From positions 868,001 to 932,000 of the forward strand of contig NZ_JAYEZO010000002.1 in NCBI RefSeq assembly GCF_037031285.1: 64,000 bases of DNA. The letters are read 5' to 3'. This DNA comes from Halobellus sp. LT62. GTDB lineage: Archaea > Halobacteriota > Halobacteria > Halobacteriales > Haloferacaceae. The notes below the pieces were generated by a model that searched no databases, was not told the origin of the DNA, and saw nothing but the letters and a program-made list of their open reading frames with translations. Below, piece after piece: positions 8,455-17,784 of this stretch. The position numbers and the translations under genes are program-made. The first letter of the stretch is position 1. Each line of letters begins with the position of its first letter.

Positions 8455-9372
8455 TCAGCCGAACTTTCCGCTGATGTAATCGTGGACGCGCTGACTCCGG
8501 GGGTCGTCGAAGATCTGCCCGGTATCGCCGTACTCGACGAGCTTGCCCCCGGTGAGAAACACCGCGGTCTGATCGGAGATCCGCTCGGCCTGCTGCATAT
8601 TGTGGGTCACGATGACGACCGTGTAGTCGCGTGCGAGTTCGTGGATGAGCGCTTCGATCTTCGAGGTCGCGATCGGATCTAGCGCCGACGCGGGCTCGTC
8701 CATCAGAAGCACCTCGGGGTCGGTCGCGAGCGCGCGAGCGATACAGAGTCGCTGTTGCTGACCGCCCGAGAGCCCGAGCGCGTTGTCGTCGAGCCGATCG
8801 TTGACCTCGTCCCAGAGCGCGGCCTGTCTGAGAGATTGTTCGACCAGCCGATCCTCTTGCTCCTCGTCGCTGCGGCCGAACAGTTGCGCGATCAGCCCGG
8901 TGTCGATTTCACCGTGTTTTCGCGGCCCGTATGAGATGTTGTCTCGGACCGACTTCGGGAACGGGTTCGGCGACTGGAACACCATCCCGACGCGCTTTCG
9001 CAGTTCCACGAGGTCGACGCCGTCCTGATAGATCTCGGAGCCGTCGAGTCGGACCGAGCCGTCGACCCGCGCGGACGAGATCCGGTCGTTCATCCGATTG
9101 AGACAGCGGAGGAACGTCGACTTCCCGCACCCCGACGGCCCGATGAGCGCCGTGACGCTCTTCTCGGGGATCTCCATCGAGACGTCCTTGAGCGCGTGGT
9201 CGTCGCCGTAGTGGACATCGAGTCCCTCCACGGCGAGTTTCGCGTCGTCCTCGAACGTGTAATCGGTCCACGCCTCGCGCAGTTGCTCGTCCGATTCGCC
9301 GCTCGTCGTCTGTAACGTTCGGCTCGCCGTCGACTGACCTTGTTGGGTCTGTGTAGGTTCGATTTCACTCAT
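8455..9372 (-). CDS. pstB: Phosphate ABC transporter ATP-binding protein
   Basis: 305 residues. After a polar ~45-residue N-terminal extension, the ABC core shows Walker [10 protein letters not shown] (78-86), Q-loop [10 protein letters not shown], signature [15 protein letters not shown] and Walker [18 protein letters not shown] after the Q-loop is typical of PstB. It powers high-affinity phosphate import with PstS, PstC and PstA. The start codon overlaps the end of pstA by 8 bases, showing translational coupling in the pst operon. Confidence 0.96.
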   Translation of the reverse strand: MSEIEPTQTQQGQSTASRTLQTTSGESDEQLREAWTDYTFEDDAKLAVEGLDVHYGDDHALKDVSMEIPEKSVTALIGPSGCGKSTFLRCLNRMNDRISSARVDGSVRLDGSEIYQDGVDLVELRKRVGMVFQSPNPFPKSVRDNISYGPRKHGEIDTGLIAQLFGRSDEEQEDRLVEQSLRQAALWDEVNDRLDDNALGLSGGQQQRLCIARALATDPEVLLMDEPASALDPIATSKIEALIHELARDYTVVIVTHNMQQAERISDQTAVFLTGGKLVEYGDTGQIFDDPRSQRVHDYISGKFG

Positions 9373-10999
9373 AGCTCAGTTTCCTCCGGAAGTAGTATCG
9401 CGTCGCGATTCCGACCGCGTAGAACGACAGCACCACGGCGAGGAGGACCAGCGCCGTCGCCCACCGGAACTCCTCGGGGTTGGCGACGTTGTCGCCGAGG
9501 CCCACCCCCGCGGTGATGAGCGCGAACAGTTGGTACGGGAGCGCTGATGTCGCTTGGAGCAGTTCCGGGTTCGTCACGAACGGCGGCGACGCGATGAACT
9601 CGAAGCTGCCGATCACGTCGGCCGTCTGACTCCCGGGAACGAACGTCCCGCCTGCCATCGTCAACAGGATGGGCGCTGTCTCGCCCGCGATCCGACCGAC
9701 GCCGAGGATCACCCCCGTCACGACACCGGGGAGCGCGGCGGGCAGCACGACGCTCCGAATCGTCTGCCACTTCGAGACGCCCAGAGCCGCGCTGGCGTCG
9801 CGGTATTCGTCGGGGACGGAGATCATCGCCTCGCGGCTCGTGATGAGGACCAACGGGAGCAGCATAAACCCGAGCGTCAGCATCCCCGCGAGCAGCGACT
9901 TGCTGTTGCCGAACCGGGGAATGAGGAACGCGAAGCCGAAGAGCCCGAAGACGATACTGGGGGTGCTCCAGAGCCCGTTCGTCGCAATTTCGACGATCTG
10001 GGTGAACGGCCCCTGTTCGGCGTACTCCGTCAGGAAGATCGCCGCGCCGATGCCGAGCGGCACCGCGAACAGGACCGCGCCGACGACCAGCCAGATCGTC
10101 CCGACGATCGCGGGCAGGACGCCTTGGAAGTCGTTCAGTAGCGCGACGCCGTTCATCACGAACGGCACGGAGAACGGCCAGACGAACGTGAAGCCGAATC
10201 CGCCCAGTTCGATCGTCGTCGCGGGACCGACGCCTAACCCGAACTCCGCACCGTTGAGAAGTCCCGGGATGCCCCGCACGACGGTAAACGCCACGAGGAC
10301 GAACAGGAAGGCCACGATGGAGAGCGCGTTCAGGTAGACGAGCACGTACGCCCCCACGTGTCGGCCGCGGGCACCGAATCCACCATACGCTTTCGACGCC
10401 GCCCAGCCCGCGTACATCGCGTTGAGAAGCGTCGCGAGCGGAATGACGAACTCGGCGGTCAGCGACGCGGTCTGTTCCCAGCCGAGGTTCCACACCCACT
10501 CGGGGCCGAGGGCACTCGTCAGAAATAGGAGGCCCGTGACGATCGAGAGCGCGCCGATCGGGACGGTCGATCCGATGTCCTCCCGCGAGAACGCCGTCGC
10601 TGCGGACACGACGCCACCCGTCAGAAGACCGGCGACGAGCGCGAGGACGGTCCCCACCCCGAGCAGCCCCGAAGCGACTCCGCCGCCGATGACAGCCCAC
10701 GGGGTTCCGGCGGCGACGGCGGCAACGAGGCCGGCACTTCTGTCCGGGTTGGTGCCGACGTACCCCAAGCGCGAGCCCACGCCGAAGGCGGCCACAGCGC
10801 CGCCGAGGAGGACGAGGGCTCCGCCGAGCAGCGTCACCGTCGGCACCCCGACGACCGACCCGGTGATCGACAACTGTTCGGCGAGCGAGGCGATAGACAG
10901 GACGAACAGGATCGTCGAGAGCCCTATCGCCGCCGCGGCCGCGAACTCTGCGCCGGACGTCTTTCGGTTGACGAGCGCTGATCGCGTCGCGCCGGCCAT
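9365..10999 (-). CDS. pstA: Phosphate ABC transporter permease PstA
   Basis: 544 residues, much longer than bacterial PstA (about 280-300). The first ~240 residues contribute extra membrane segments; the canonical permease domain with its EAA-type loop ([20 protein letters not shown]) occupies the C-terminal half. It forms the membrane channel for phosphate with PstC. The ATG overlaps the pstC stop by one base. The N-terminal hydrophobic extension occurs in haloarchaeal PstA proteins; its role is not known to me. Confidence 0.93.
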   Translation of the reverse strand: MAGATRSALVNRKTSGAEFAAAAAIGLSTILFVLSIASLAEQLSITGSVVGVPTVTLLGGALVLLGGAVAAFGVGSRLGYVGTNPDRSAGLVAAVAAGTPWAVIGGGVASGLLGVGTVLALVAGLLTGGVVSAATAFSREDIGSTVPIGALSIVTGLLFLTSALGPEWVWNLGWEQTASLTAEFVIPLATLLNAMYAGWAASKAYGGFGARGRHVGAYVLVYLNALSIVAFLFVLVAFTVVRGIPGLLNGAEFGLGVGPATTIELGGFGFTFVWPFSVPFVMNGVALLNDFQGVLPAIVGTIWLVVGAVLFAVPLGIGAAIFLTEYAEQGPFTQIVEIATNGLWSTPSIVFGLFGFAFLIPRFGNSKSLLAGMLTLGFMLLPLVLITSREAMISVPDEYRDASAALGVSKWQTIRSVVLPAALPGVVTGVILGVGRIAGETAPILLTMAGGTFVPGSQTADVIGSFEFIASPPFVTNPELLQATSALPYQLFALITAGVGLGDNVANPEEFRWATALVLLAVVLSFYAVGIATRYYFRRKLSYE

Positions 11000-12141
11000 C
11001 AGATGTCACCTCCGAACTGCCGCTTCATCCGCCACTCGACGTACTGCGATCCGATGGAGATGAACAGGACAGTAACGAAGAGGATGACGCCGGCGACGAA
11101 CAGCGCGTCCATCTGCAGCCCGTCGGCGTCGCCGTAGTTGCGGGCGATGATCGACGTGAGGGTTTCTTGGCCGTAAAAGACGTTGTACAGCGGCTCGGTG
11201 AGCCGCGGGACTCCCTTCAACATCACCGTCGCAGCCATCGTCTCGCCGATGGCACGACCCACGCCGAGCAGCACCGCGGCGGAGACGCCAGAAAAGGCCG
11301 CCGGCAGCGTGATCGACGTCATCGTCTGCCAGTCGGTCGTCCCGACCGCGAGCGAACCGCTCTTAATCGACTCGGGCACGCTCGAAAGCGCGTCCTCCGC
11401 GACGGAGACGACCGTCGGTAGCGCCATCAAGCCGACGACCACGCCGACGAAGAGGTAGGTCCCCTGACCGGTGAGTCGGAACTGGGCGGAGGCCCACGGG
11501 CTCAGAATAGTGAACCCGATGAACCCGTACACGATCGAGGGGATGCCCGCGAGGATCTCGACGCCGGGTTTGACAATCTCTCGGACAGGTGCCGGAGCGA
11601 TTTCGGAGAGAAACAGCGCCGCGGAGACTCCGAGCGGTGCGGCCACCGCAGTCGCGATAAGGGTCACCATCACCGTCCCGTGAATCATCGGTACCATCGA
11701 GAACCGGACGGGGTCGCTGACGGCGTCCCAGCGCGTCTCGACGAACATCCGGAGTCCCGGCACGGTCACGCCGAACACGGTCGCGCTCTCGTAGCGGATG
11801 ACCGGGATCGACTCCATAAAGATGAACACGATGATGAGTCCCAAGATCAGCAGCGTCGAGACCGTCGTCGTCAGTGTCAGGATACGCGCCGTTACCTCTT
11901 GGTGGCGGATCCATCCGTACGTGACGGCGACGAGGAAGGTCGCGATCGGCACGGCGGTCAGCGCCGAAACGAGCAGAAACCCCGCGAGCGCGGCGATCAG
12001 TGAGACGGAGACGATCGTCACGACCGCGAGCGCCTCGGGTTCGGTCTCGTCGACGAAGTCGTGCGCCCGCCGAGTGCGGCGTCGTATGGCCTCTCGAATC
12101 TCCGATCGCCCCCTTCGTATGAAATCTTGAATGAATGACAT
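10999..12141 (-). CDS. pstC: Phosphate ABC transporter permease PstC
   Basis: 380 residues with a basic N-terminal ~35 residues and six to eight membrane segments. The permease domain contains the EAA-type loop VAEDALSSVPESIKSGSLAV and a GVGRAIGETMA segment characteristic of PstC. It pairs with PstA to form the phosphate translocation path. It lies between pstS (69 bases upstream) and pstA (1-base overlap). Confidence 0.93.
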   Translation of the reverse strand: MSFIQDFIRRGRSEIREAIRRRTRRAHDFVDETEPEALAVVTIVSVSLIAALAGFLLVSALTAVPIATFLVAVTYGWIRHQEVTARILTLTTTVSTLLILGLIIVFIFMESIPVIRYESATVFGVTVPGLRMFVETRWDAVSDPVRFSMVPMIHGTVMVTLIATAVAAPLGVSAALFLSEIAPAPVREIVKPGVEILAGIPSIVYGFIGFTILSPWASAQFRLTGQGTYLFVGVVVGLMALPTVVSVAEDALSSVPESIKSGSLAVGTTDWQTMTSITLPAAFSGVSAAVLLGVGRAIGETMAATVMLKGVPRLTEPLYNVFYGQETLTSIIARNYGDADGLQMDALFVAGVILFVTVLFISIGSQYVEWRMKRQFGGDI

Positions 12142-12210
12142 TTGGTGAACAAATATGGCCGACCGCGTGCTGGGTCACGCACGGCGGTCTGACTACCGAA
12201 CCGTCCGGTC

Positions 12211-13419
12211 TCAGTAGTCGATCCAGTCGCTCAGTTTCTCGCGCTCGGCTTCGATGTCCGCGGTCGGGAGGGGGATGTAGTTGACGTCCTCGACGAACAG
12301 TGTCTGTCCGAATTCGGTCAGGAACATATTCATAAACGCGGCCTCACGCTGATCCGTCCCACTCGGCGTGTCCTCCGTGATTTTCGTGTACATGTGGAGG
12401 TCACGGTTGAGGGGATATTCGCTGTCGAAGATGGTGTTCTCCGCGTCGCGGTCGGGCTCGTAGAGCGTTCCCTCGAAATCGATCCCGATGGGCTGGACCT
12501 GATCGCTCGTGAACGCGAGCGCCATGTACGCGATGGCACCGTCGTTCTGCGAGACGAGCTGGGCGACCTGTTGGTTCTGTCCTTGGCGGGTGTCGACGTC
12601 CATCGGCGCGTCGGCGTCGCCGAGCATATTGAGCCGGAACGCGGTGTCGGTTCCGGAGCCCTCGGCGCGGCCGATCACGAACAGCTCTTGGTCGTAGTCG
12701 ATGCCGTCGAGTTCGCTCCAGTTGTCGACCTCGCCTTGGAAGATCATCCGGACCTGCTCGCCGGTGAGCTGAGTGACCCCGGCATCCGAGACGTCGCCGC
12801 TGACGACGACCGGCTGCCCGTCGCGGCCGACGACGTGGTCGACGACTTCCTCGTCGCGGCGCTCCTCGCTCCAGTCGAGTTCGGCCGTGATCGGCCCCGA
12901 GGAGTTGCCGATATCGACGAGTCCGTCGACGACGGCCTCACAGCCGGTCCCCGAGTGCGAGAGGCCGACTGTCGTCGGGAACGGTGGTTCCGAGCGCTGT
13001 TCGGTCGGCTCGAACCCGGCTAGGCTCGCGAAGTAGTCCGCGATCATCATATCCGGCTCGCCGAGTTCCTCCCAACCGGGCACGGTACTCTCGTCGTTCG
13101 AGCCCCAGTACTCGCCGTCGCTCGGCGGCGCGTTCGAGTTCCAGTAGGAACTGCCCTTGTTCGAGATCGGGTAGACCGTTGAGGAACCCTCCGCGTTGAG
13201 AAGCGACGAACCGCCACTGCCACCCGAGGAACCGGATCCGGAATTGGACTGTGCTTGGGAGTCGCCCGACGAGCCTCCGCCGCTGTCGCCAGCGCTCTCC
13301 GTGTTCGAGCCCGATTGCGAGGAACAGCCGGCGAGGCCAGCGGCACCGACGGCCCCGCTCGCAACGAGGAACTCCCGACGTGATACGTGGTCACCGAAAC
13401 GCTCTGAGTCTCCCGACAT
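12211..13419 (-). CDS. pstS: Phosphate-binding lipoprotein PstS (Tat-exported)
   Basis: 402 residues from the chosen ATG. The N-terminus has a twin-arginine motif (SRREFLVAS, Arg14-Arg15), a short hydrophobic core and a lipobox with Cys32 (GLAGCSS), so it is exported by Tat and lipid-anchored outside the membrane. A Ser/Gly-rich linker leads to a periplasmic-binding-protein fold with ligand loops such as GSSTVYPISNKG and RAEGSGTD. It captures phosphate for the PstCAB importer. The first gene of the operon; the TATA-like box 34-41 bases upstream rules against the in-frame Met at 13446, which would precede the expected transcript start. Confidence 0.93.
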   Translation of the reverse strand: MSGDSERFGDHVSRREFLVASGAVGAAGLAGCSSQSGSNTESAGDSGGGSSGDSQAQSNSGSGSSGGSGGSSLLNAEGSSTVYPISNKGSSYWNSNAPPSDGEYWGSNDESTVPGWEELGEPDMMIADYFASLAGFEPTEQRSEPPFPTTVGLSHSGTGCEAVVDGLVDIGNSSGPITAELDWSEERRDEEVVDHVVGRDGQPVVVSGDVSDAGVTQLTGEQVRMIFQGEVDNWSELDGIDYDQELFVIGRAEGSGTDTAFRLNMLGDADAPMDVDTRQGQNQQVAQLVSQNDGAIAYMALAFTSDQVQPIGIDFEGTLYEPDRDAENTIFDSEYPLNRDLHMYTKITEDTPSGTDQREAAFMNMFLTEFGQTLFVEDVNYIPLPTADIEAEREKLSDWIDY

Positions 13420-13452
13420 CAACTGAACCGTCCGCGTTGTGTACAAAAGCGG

Positions 13453-13460
13453 TTTATAAT
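13453..13460 (-). promoter_or_regulatory. pst operon promoter (TATA box)
   Basis: On the minus strand the box reads ATTATAAA, followed by CCGCTTTTG, and lies 34-41 bases before the pstS ATG, giving a short leader of roughly ten bases. About 30 bases further upstream is an eight-base palindrome GTACGTAC, a possible regulator site. Confidence 0.6.
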
Positions 13461-13574
13461 AGGGATCTACGGTGCTCCGGTTCGGTACGTACGGTTCTGG
13501 GGGAACAATACCGACCAGAGTGGAATTAGTCAGCTATTAGCACTATATAGCACACAGTATACTTGAACGGCAGA

Positions 13575-13582
13575 AAATATAC
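13575..13582 (+). promoter_or_regulatory. Leaderless promoter of the coiled-coil protein gene
   Basis: An AAAATATA box lies 25-32 bases before the ATG at 13607. That spacing predicts a leaderless transcript and supports this ATG over the in-frame codon 24 bases earlier. Confidence 0.5.
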
Positions 13583-13606
13583 GTGCCGGGCGCTAGCGCC
13601 GACGTA

Positions 13607-14548
13607 ATGGTCCCGGATCGAACGGACGATGCAAACGGCGTGATCGGGCTCTCGACCGAGACGGCGGTTGAGCGGATCCTCGCCGCGGACGCGACGCGCG
13701 ACTGCGACGAGGTGCGCTCGGTGCTCGCCCACGTCACCACGGACGATCGGGTGACCCGCGAGGAAATCGACGCGACGGTATCGGACGTCTCGAAGCGCAT
13801 CGCAACGGCTGAGACGCGTGCTGAACTGGCGCGGAGTGCCTTCGAAAGCGCTCGGAGCGCCAGTGCTGCCGTGGGTGATCTCGACGTCGTCGCCGACCGA
13901 TTCGATCGGTACGAGACCACCCTCGACGACATCGAGACGCGTGTGCCCGAGCTCGGTGCGGAACTCCAGCACGTCTCCAATCCCGATGACGATCCTGACA
14001 CGGTGTACGAGGCGGTCAGTACCCTCCGGCAGATCGCCTCGTGCGCGGACGACGTCCAACGAACCGCCGACGAACTCCAGTTCGACCTCGAAGACTTCGA
14101 GGCGTGGCTCGGCTCGCACGAACGCAGACGGCGCGCGTTCGAGGAGGACGTCGACGTCGTCGCCGACGCGCTCGACTCGGCGCGAGCGGCCACCGAAGAC
14201 CTCGACGAAGAAACGTGGGTCGCGGCGTCCCTCCGGATCGAACTGGTGCCGGTGTTCGTTTCGGACTTCCGCGCCGAGCTTGACGAGCTCCGCGTGATGG
14301 CCGCACGCGACGATGTCGACGACGGCTGGGATGCCGCGTTCGAGGACCGCTTGGACGAGTTGGAATCGCGCGCCGTCACCGTTCGATCGACGCTCGAGAA
14401 AGCCGGCGACACCGGGTGGCGGGAGACACACCGTGAACGGATCGCGGCCTTCGAACGCGCGGTCGACGGTATCGAGCCACCGATCGAGTGGAGAACGGTG
14501 TACGCGGAACTCGAACGGGCTCGGGCACTGGCTGAGCCGTATCCGTGA
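13607..14548 (+). CDS. Acidic coiled-coil protein, function unknown
   Basis: 313 residues, very acidic, without cysteine-rich or membrane segments. After a short N-terminal segment (GLSTETAVERILAADATRDC) and a helix-turn-like VTREEIDATVSDVSKRI, most of the chain (about 55-310) is predicted alpha-helical coiled coil with Glu/Asp/Arg heptads. Haloarchaea carry similar proteins loosely annotated as halo transducer-like; I cannot assign a role. It is divergently transcribed from the pst operon, sharing its upstream region. The long open frame on the opposite strand is Ser/Arg-rich and is a shadow. Confidence 0.75.
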   Translation: MVPDRTDDANGVIGLSTETAVERILAADATRDCDEVRSVLAHVTTDDRVTREEIDATVSDVSKRIATAETRAELARSAFESARSASAAVGDLDVVADRFDRYETTLDDIETRVPELGAELQHVSNPDDDPDTVYEAVSTLRQIASCADDVQRTADELQFDLEDFEAWLGSHERRRRAFEEDVDVVADALDSARAATEDLDEETWVAASLRIELVPVFVSDFRAELDELRVMAARDDVDDGWDAAFEDRLDELESRAVTVRSTLEKAGDTGWRETHRERIAAFERAVDGIEPPIEWRTVYAELERARALAEPYP

Positions 14549-14913
14549 GGTGCCTCTCGCGCTCTCGTGGGACGACGCGTTGGTCGTCCACGGCGTTGAC
14601 CCGACTCGACCGCTCGCCACACAGGCCATCGAGTCGCCGCTGAACTGTCGGTCAATCCCCTCGGAGAATGGCTACGACGGGCCTTCTGGTTCGAGCGGTA
14701 TCAGGGCCCGCCGCGGACGTTCTTCGGACACGCAGTGCTCGCCGAACCCGTCCATACGGAGTGGGAAACTGGCCTCGACACCGGCTGCGTCGACGCGCAA
14801 AACGCGGGCCGCTCTCAGATAGCCTACGACGTCCCACAGCGCGAACTCACCGCGCGCGTTCTTCGCCCTCACACAGCGACAGGTGTTTACCCGCCGCGCG
14901 AGAGTAGCCGTCG
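14549..14913. other. Gene-poor gap with one hairpin
   Basis: 365 bases between two plus-strand genes. Shortly after the upstream stop, 14566-14592 forms a hairpin CGTGG(g)ACGAC / GTCGTCCACG with a six-base loop, but no T-run follows. A minus-strand frame 14672-14920 (82 codons) has no recognisable family or promoter and is not called. A weak GTTTAC box about 25-30 bases before 14914 could drive the next gene. Otherwise I see nothing. Confidence 0.4.
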
Positions 14914-16167
14914 ATGGCATCGTTACCCGTCGAAATCCTCTACGGTCTCTATCTCGGCGTGTTGACAGGGCTCGTTCCGGCGCTCATCGCGTGGCTACTC
15001 GGCTTCGGATTCAAGTACTTCACCGGGATCACCATCCCGGGGCTCGGGGTCGTCGCGCTCGGCGTCACTATCGCCGGGCTCAACGGCGGTCTGCTCGCGC
15101 TCGCGGATCCCTCGCTCACCGGCTCTGTCAACCAATTGCGGCTCACGATTGCCCTCATCGTCGTATTGATGGGTACGCTGTACGCCCACGGACAGGGCGA
15201 TAAGATGGGCGAGTCGCTCCCGAAGCGACTCAGCCTCCGGGAGCTCACGAAGCGGACGCTCTCGGCGGACGTGATCGAACTGGTCGGCGGCCGCGGACAG
15301 GTCGAAATCACCGTCGTCGGCGAGATCAGCGACATCGAGGGCTACCCGCCGCTCCCCGCGGCGCTTCGGGAGTCGATCCGCGAGGAAACGTGGACGTTTC
15401 CCGCGGACCTTCCGCTCGTCGAACTGGAATCGCGAGTCGAGACCGCACTCAGGACCGAGTACGACCTCCTCGAAGTCTCGGTGACGCTCGACGAACGGGC
15501 CCGCGCGACGGTCGCCGCGGCCCCGCCGACGAGCGGCCTCTCGAAACACCTCCGCACCGGCGAGCGGGCGGTCTCCGTCGACGCGCTGGTGCCGACCGGC
15601 GCGGCGCGCGGCGACGAGGTGACCGTCTTCGGCGACGGCGAGCGGTTCGACGCCCGCCTACTCGGCGTCGTCGACGTCGAAGAGGAATCCACGTCGTCGG
15701 CCGCGAGCGAGGACGATCAGCCGACGGCCGCACCCGACGGTGGCGACGAGACCACCTCCGATGACGACACGAGTGCGGACGCGACGGTCCAGCGGGCGGC
15801 GGGCGGGCGCACGCGGGCCACGCTCGCGCTCTCCCGTCAGCCCGCACAGGCGCTTGTCGGCGCGGACGACGTCCGCCTGCTCGTCGAATCCCGCGGCAGC
15901 AGGCGCGAGTTCGAGCTGGTCGGGCTGCTTCGCCGAACCGGAAAGCGGTTCCGCCGGCTCACCGTCGGCACCGACAGCGAACTCGCGGGGGCCACGCTTG
16001 GCGACGCGGCCGTTCGCGACCAACACGGCGTGGTCGTCCTCGCGATCCGGAGCAACGGGTCGTGGGCGATCGTCCCGCGCGGCGCGCAGTCGATCAGTGC
16101 CGGCGACGACCTCCTCGTCGTGGGCGGCAGAGGTGACCTCGACGCCTTCGGGGAGGTGGTGGCGTGA
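14914..16167 (+). CDS. Membrane protein with TrkA-C (RCK_C) domains, probable K+ transport regulator
   Basis: 417 residues. Three membrane segments occupy the first ~95 residues (8-30, 42-65, 72-92). The rest is cytoplasmic: a region with LVGGRGQVEITVVGEISDIEGYPPLP, an Asp/Ser/Thr-rich linker near 255-290, and a C-terminal TrkA-C-like domain (about 335-417) including a SISAGDDLLVVGG stretch typical of RCK_C. No TrkA-N nucleotide site is seen. It shares its stop region (4-base overlap) with a similarly built downstream gene, so the two probably form one membrane complex. Confidence 0.75.
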   Translation: MASLPVEILYGLYLGVLTGLVPALIAWLLGFGFKYFTGITIPGLGVVALGVTIAGLNGGLLALADPSLTGSVNQLRLTIALIVVLMGTLYAHGQGDKMGESLPKRLSLRELTKRTLSADVIELVGGRGQVEITVVGEISDIEGYPPLPAALRESIREETWTFPADLPLVELESRVETALRTEYDLLEVSVTLDERARATVAAAPPTSGLSKHLRTGERAVSVDALVPTGAARGDEVTVFGDGERFDARLLGVVDVEEESTSSAASEDDQPTAAPDGGDETTSDDDTSADATVQRAAGGRTRATLALSRQPAQALVGADDVRLLVESRGSRREFELVGLLRRTGKRFRRLTVGTDSELAGATLGDAAVRDQHGVVVLAIRSNGSWAIVPRGAQSISAGDDLLVVGGRGDLDAFGEVVA

Positions 16168-17438
16168 GCGACGCGATGTTGGGCGTCTCAGCGGCCACCT
16201 CGGCGCTTCAGGTCGGCTCCGCGTTCGCGGACGATCCGACAGTCGTCGGTGCGGTGACGCAGGTAGTCGGGCTCGCGGCGACCGCTGCGATCCTCGCAGC
16301 GCTCGCAGCGATCGTCTATCGGTGGTACACCCGCGAGGAGATCCCCGCGTGGCTCGCGACGCTCGTCGGCGCGTCCGGGGTGGCGTTGTATCTCAACGCG
16401 GTCGGGCTGTTCCAGCAGGCGGTCGGCTCGAACTCGGGAGACATCTTCGACCCGATGACCGTCCTCATCAACGCCGCGACCCTCGGCGCGGCGATCGCCG
16501 TCTCGCCCGCCGGCCGCGCCGTCGGCGACCGAATCGCGACGAGCGCCTTCGCCATCGCCGGCGCGCGCGAACTCGACACCGAAGTCAGTCGACTCGTCAG
16601 CAACGTCGGTCGCGTTCGCCCCGTCGAACTCCCCGCAGAAGCCAACGACATCGACGACATCGAAGGATTCGAGCCGGTCCCGTCGGCGACGAAAGCCGAC
16701 ATCGCGGGCAAGACGTTGCTCGTGCCCCGGAGGCTCCGCGGCGAGGACCTCAGAGACCGCGTCGTCACGCGGATCAAAGAGGACTACGGCGTCGGCTACG
16801 TCTACCTCGAACTCGACGACGACGGCACCGTGAGGACCCTCGGGCTCGGACGGCGCGCAGCGGGACTCGGGACGACCCTCGCGCCCGGGTTCGCCGCCGT
16901 CGCGGTCCACGCCGATCCCGGCGCGGGCGCGTCCGCCGGCGACGCGGTCCAACTGTGGCGGCGGACCGAGAACGCCGACGGGACCGAGACGGCGACCCGC
17001 GTCGCGGGCGGCGAACTCCGCGCGGCGACCGACGACGTGGCCACCGTGATTCTCGACGAGGCGGACGCCGCCGCCGTCGATCCCGACGAGCCCTATCGAC
17101 TCGTCACGCTGCCGACGGACCCCGGAGCCGAGCGGGAGTTCACCGCGCTGCTGCGCGCGGCCGACGAGACGATGGACGTCGTCACCGTCGACGCCGGAAG
17201 CGACCTCGACGGGGCGACGCTCGGCTCCGTCGACGCGACGGTCGTCGCCGTCCACGGTGCCGCCGGAGCCATCGAGGCGATCCCGCCCCGAAGCCGGGAA
17301 CTGGCCGCCGGCGATGCACTCTACGTCGTCGCCCGCCCCGAACGACTCCGCGAGGTCACTCGACGCGCGACCGCGAGCCCGGTCGGTGACGAGTCCGGGA
17401 TGATGGAATCCGCCCCGGCCGACGACCCGACGGCGTAA
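16164..17438 (+). CDS. Second membrane protein with TrkA-C-like domain, partner of the preceding gene
   Basis: 424 residues starting at a GTG that overlaps the previous stop by 4 bases. Three membrane segments lie near 30-55, 62-82 and 92-112; a soluble region follows with a DIDDIEGFEPVPSATKADIAG segment that parallels the DIEGYPPLPAALR segment of the upstream protein, and a C-terminal SRELAAGDALYVVARPERL stretch of RCK_C type. The shared architecture suggests an old duplication and hetero-oligomer formation. Annotated haloarchaeal relatives are usually called potassium transporter TrkA; direct evidence of K+ transport is absent here. Confidence 0.72.
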   Translation: MSDAMLGVSAATSALQVGSAFADDPTVVGAVTQVVGLAATAAILAALAAIVYRWYTREEIPAWLATLVGASGVALYLNAVGLFQQAVGSNSGDIFDPMTVLINAATLGAAIAVSPAGRAVGDRIATSAFAIAGARELDTEVSRLVSNVGRVRPVELPAEANDIDDIEGFEPVPSATKADIAGKTLLVPRRLRGEDLRDRVVTRIKEDYGVGYVYLELDDDGTVRTLGLGRRAAGLGTTLAPGFAAVAVHADPGAGASAGDAVQLWRRTENADGTETATRVAGGELRAATDDVATVILDEADAAAVDPDEPYRLVTLPTDPGAEREFTALLRAADETMDVVTVDAGSDLDGATLGSVDATVVAVHGAAGAIEAIPPRSRELAAGDALYVVARPERLREVTRRATASPVGDESGMMESAPADDPTA

Positions 17439-17469
17439 CGCTCAACTCGCCCGGGGCGCGAGGGGAGGT

Positions 17470-17739
17470 ATGCACACGGTCACGTGGCGGCTCTTTGCCG
17501 ACCTCGCAGAGATCACGGGCGGACGAGAACACACGGTCTCCGTCGACGCCGACGGCACCGTCGGAGACGCGCTGGACGCGCTAATCGCGGAGTACAGCGG
17601 GCTCGGCGATCGGGTGAGAGACGGTGACGCGCTCGCCGACGACGTGAACCTGATGCAGAACGGGACCCCGGCCTCGCTCGATTCGCCGCTCGAAGACGGC
17701 GACGAACTCGCGATGTTCCCGCCGGTCACGGGCGGATAG
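17470..17739 (+). CDS. samp1: Ubiquitin-like small archaeal modifier protein, SAMP1 type
   Basis: 89-residue beta-grasp (MoaD/ThiS) protein ending in GG (FPPVTGG), the tail that an E1-like enzyme adenylates for conjugation to lysines or for sulfur transfer to molybdopterin. The start (VTWRLFADLAEITG) and end (DGDELAMFPPVTGG) closely resemble Haloferax SAMP1 as I recall it. It lies 31 bases after the TrkA-C pair and convergent with spoVR. It may serve protein modification, molybdenum cofactor sulfuration, or both. Confidence 0.85.
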   Translation: MHTVTWRLFADLAEITGGREHTVSVDADGTVGDALDALIAEYSGLGDRVRDGDALADDVNLMQNGTPASLDSPLEDGDELAMFPPVTGG

Positions 17740-17784
17740 GGGGTCTCGGTCTCGAAGGGGGTGGGTCGAGTGACCGGTGATCGA

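Noticed and set aside
13526..14629. Long Ser/Arg-rich minus-strand frames opposite the coiled-coil gene
   Set aside because: The plus-strand protein is acidic with a correctly spaced promoter; the antisense products are basic and low-complexity.
14672..14920. 82-codon minus-strand frame in a gap
   Set aside because: No promoter, no recognisable family, and its start lies within the next gene on the other strand.
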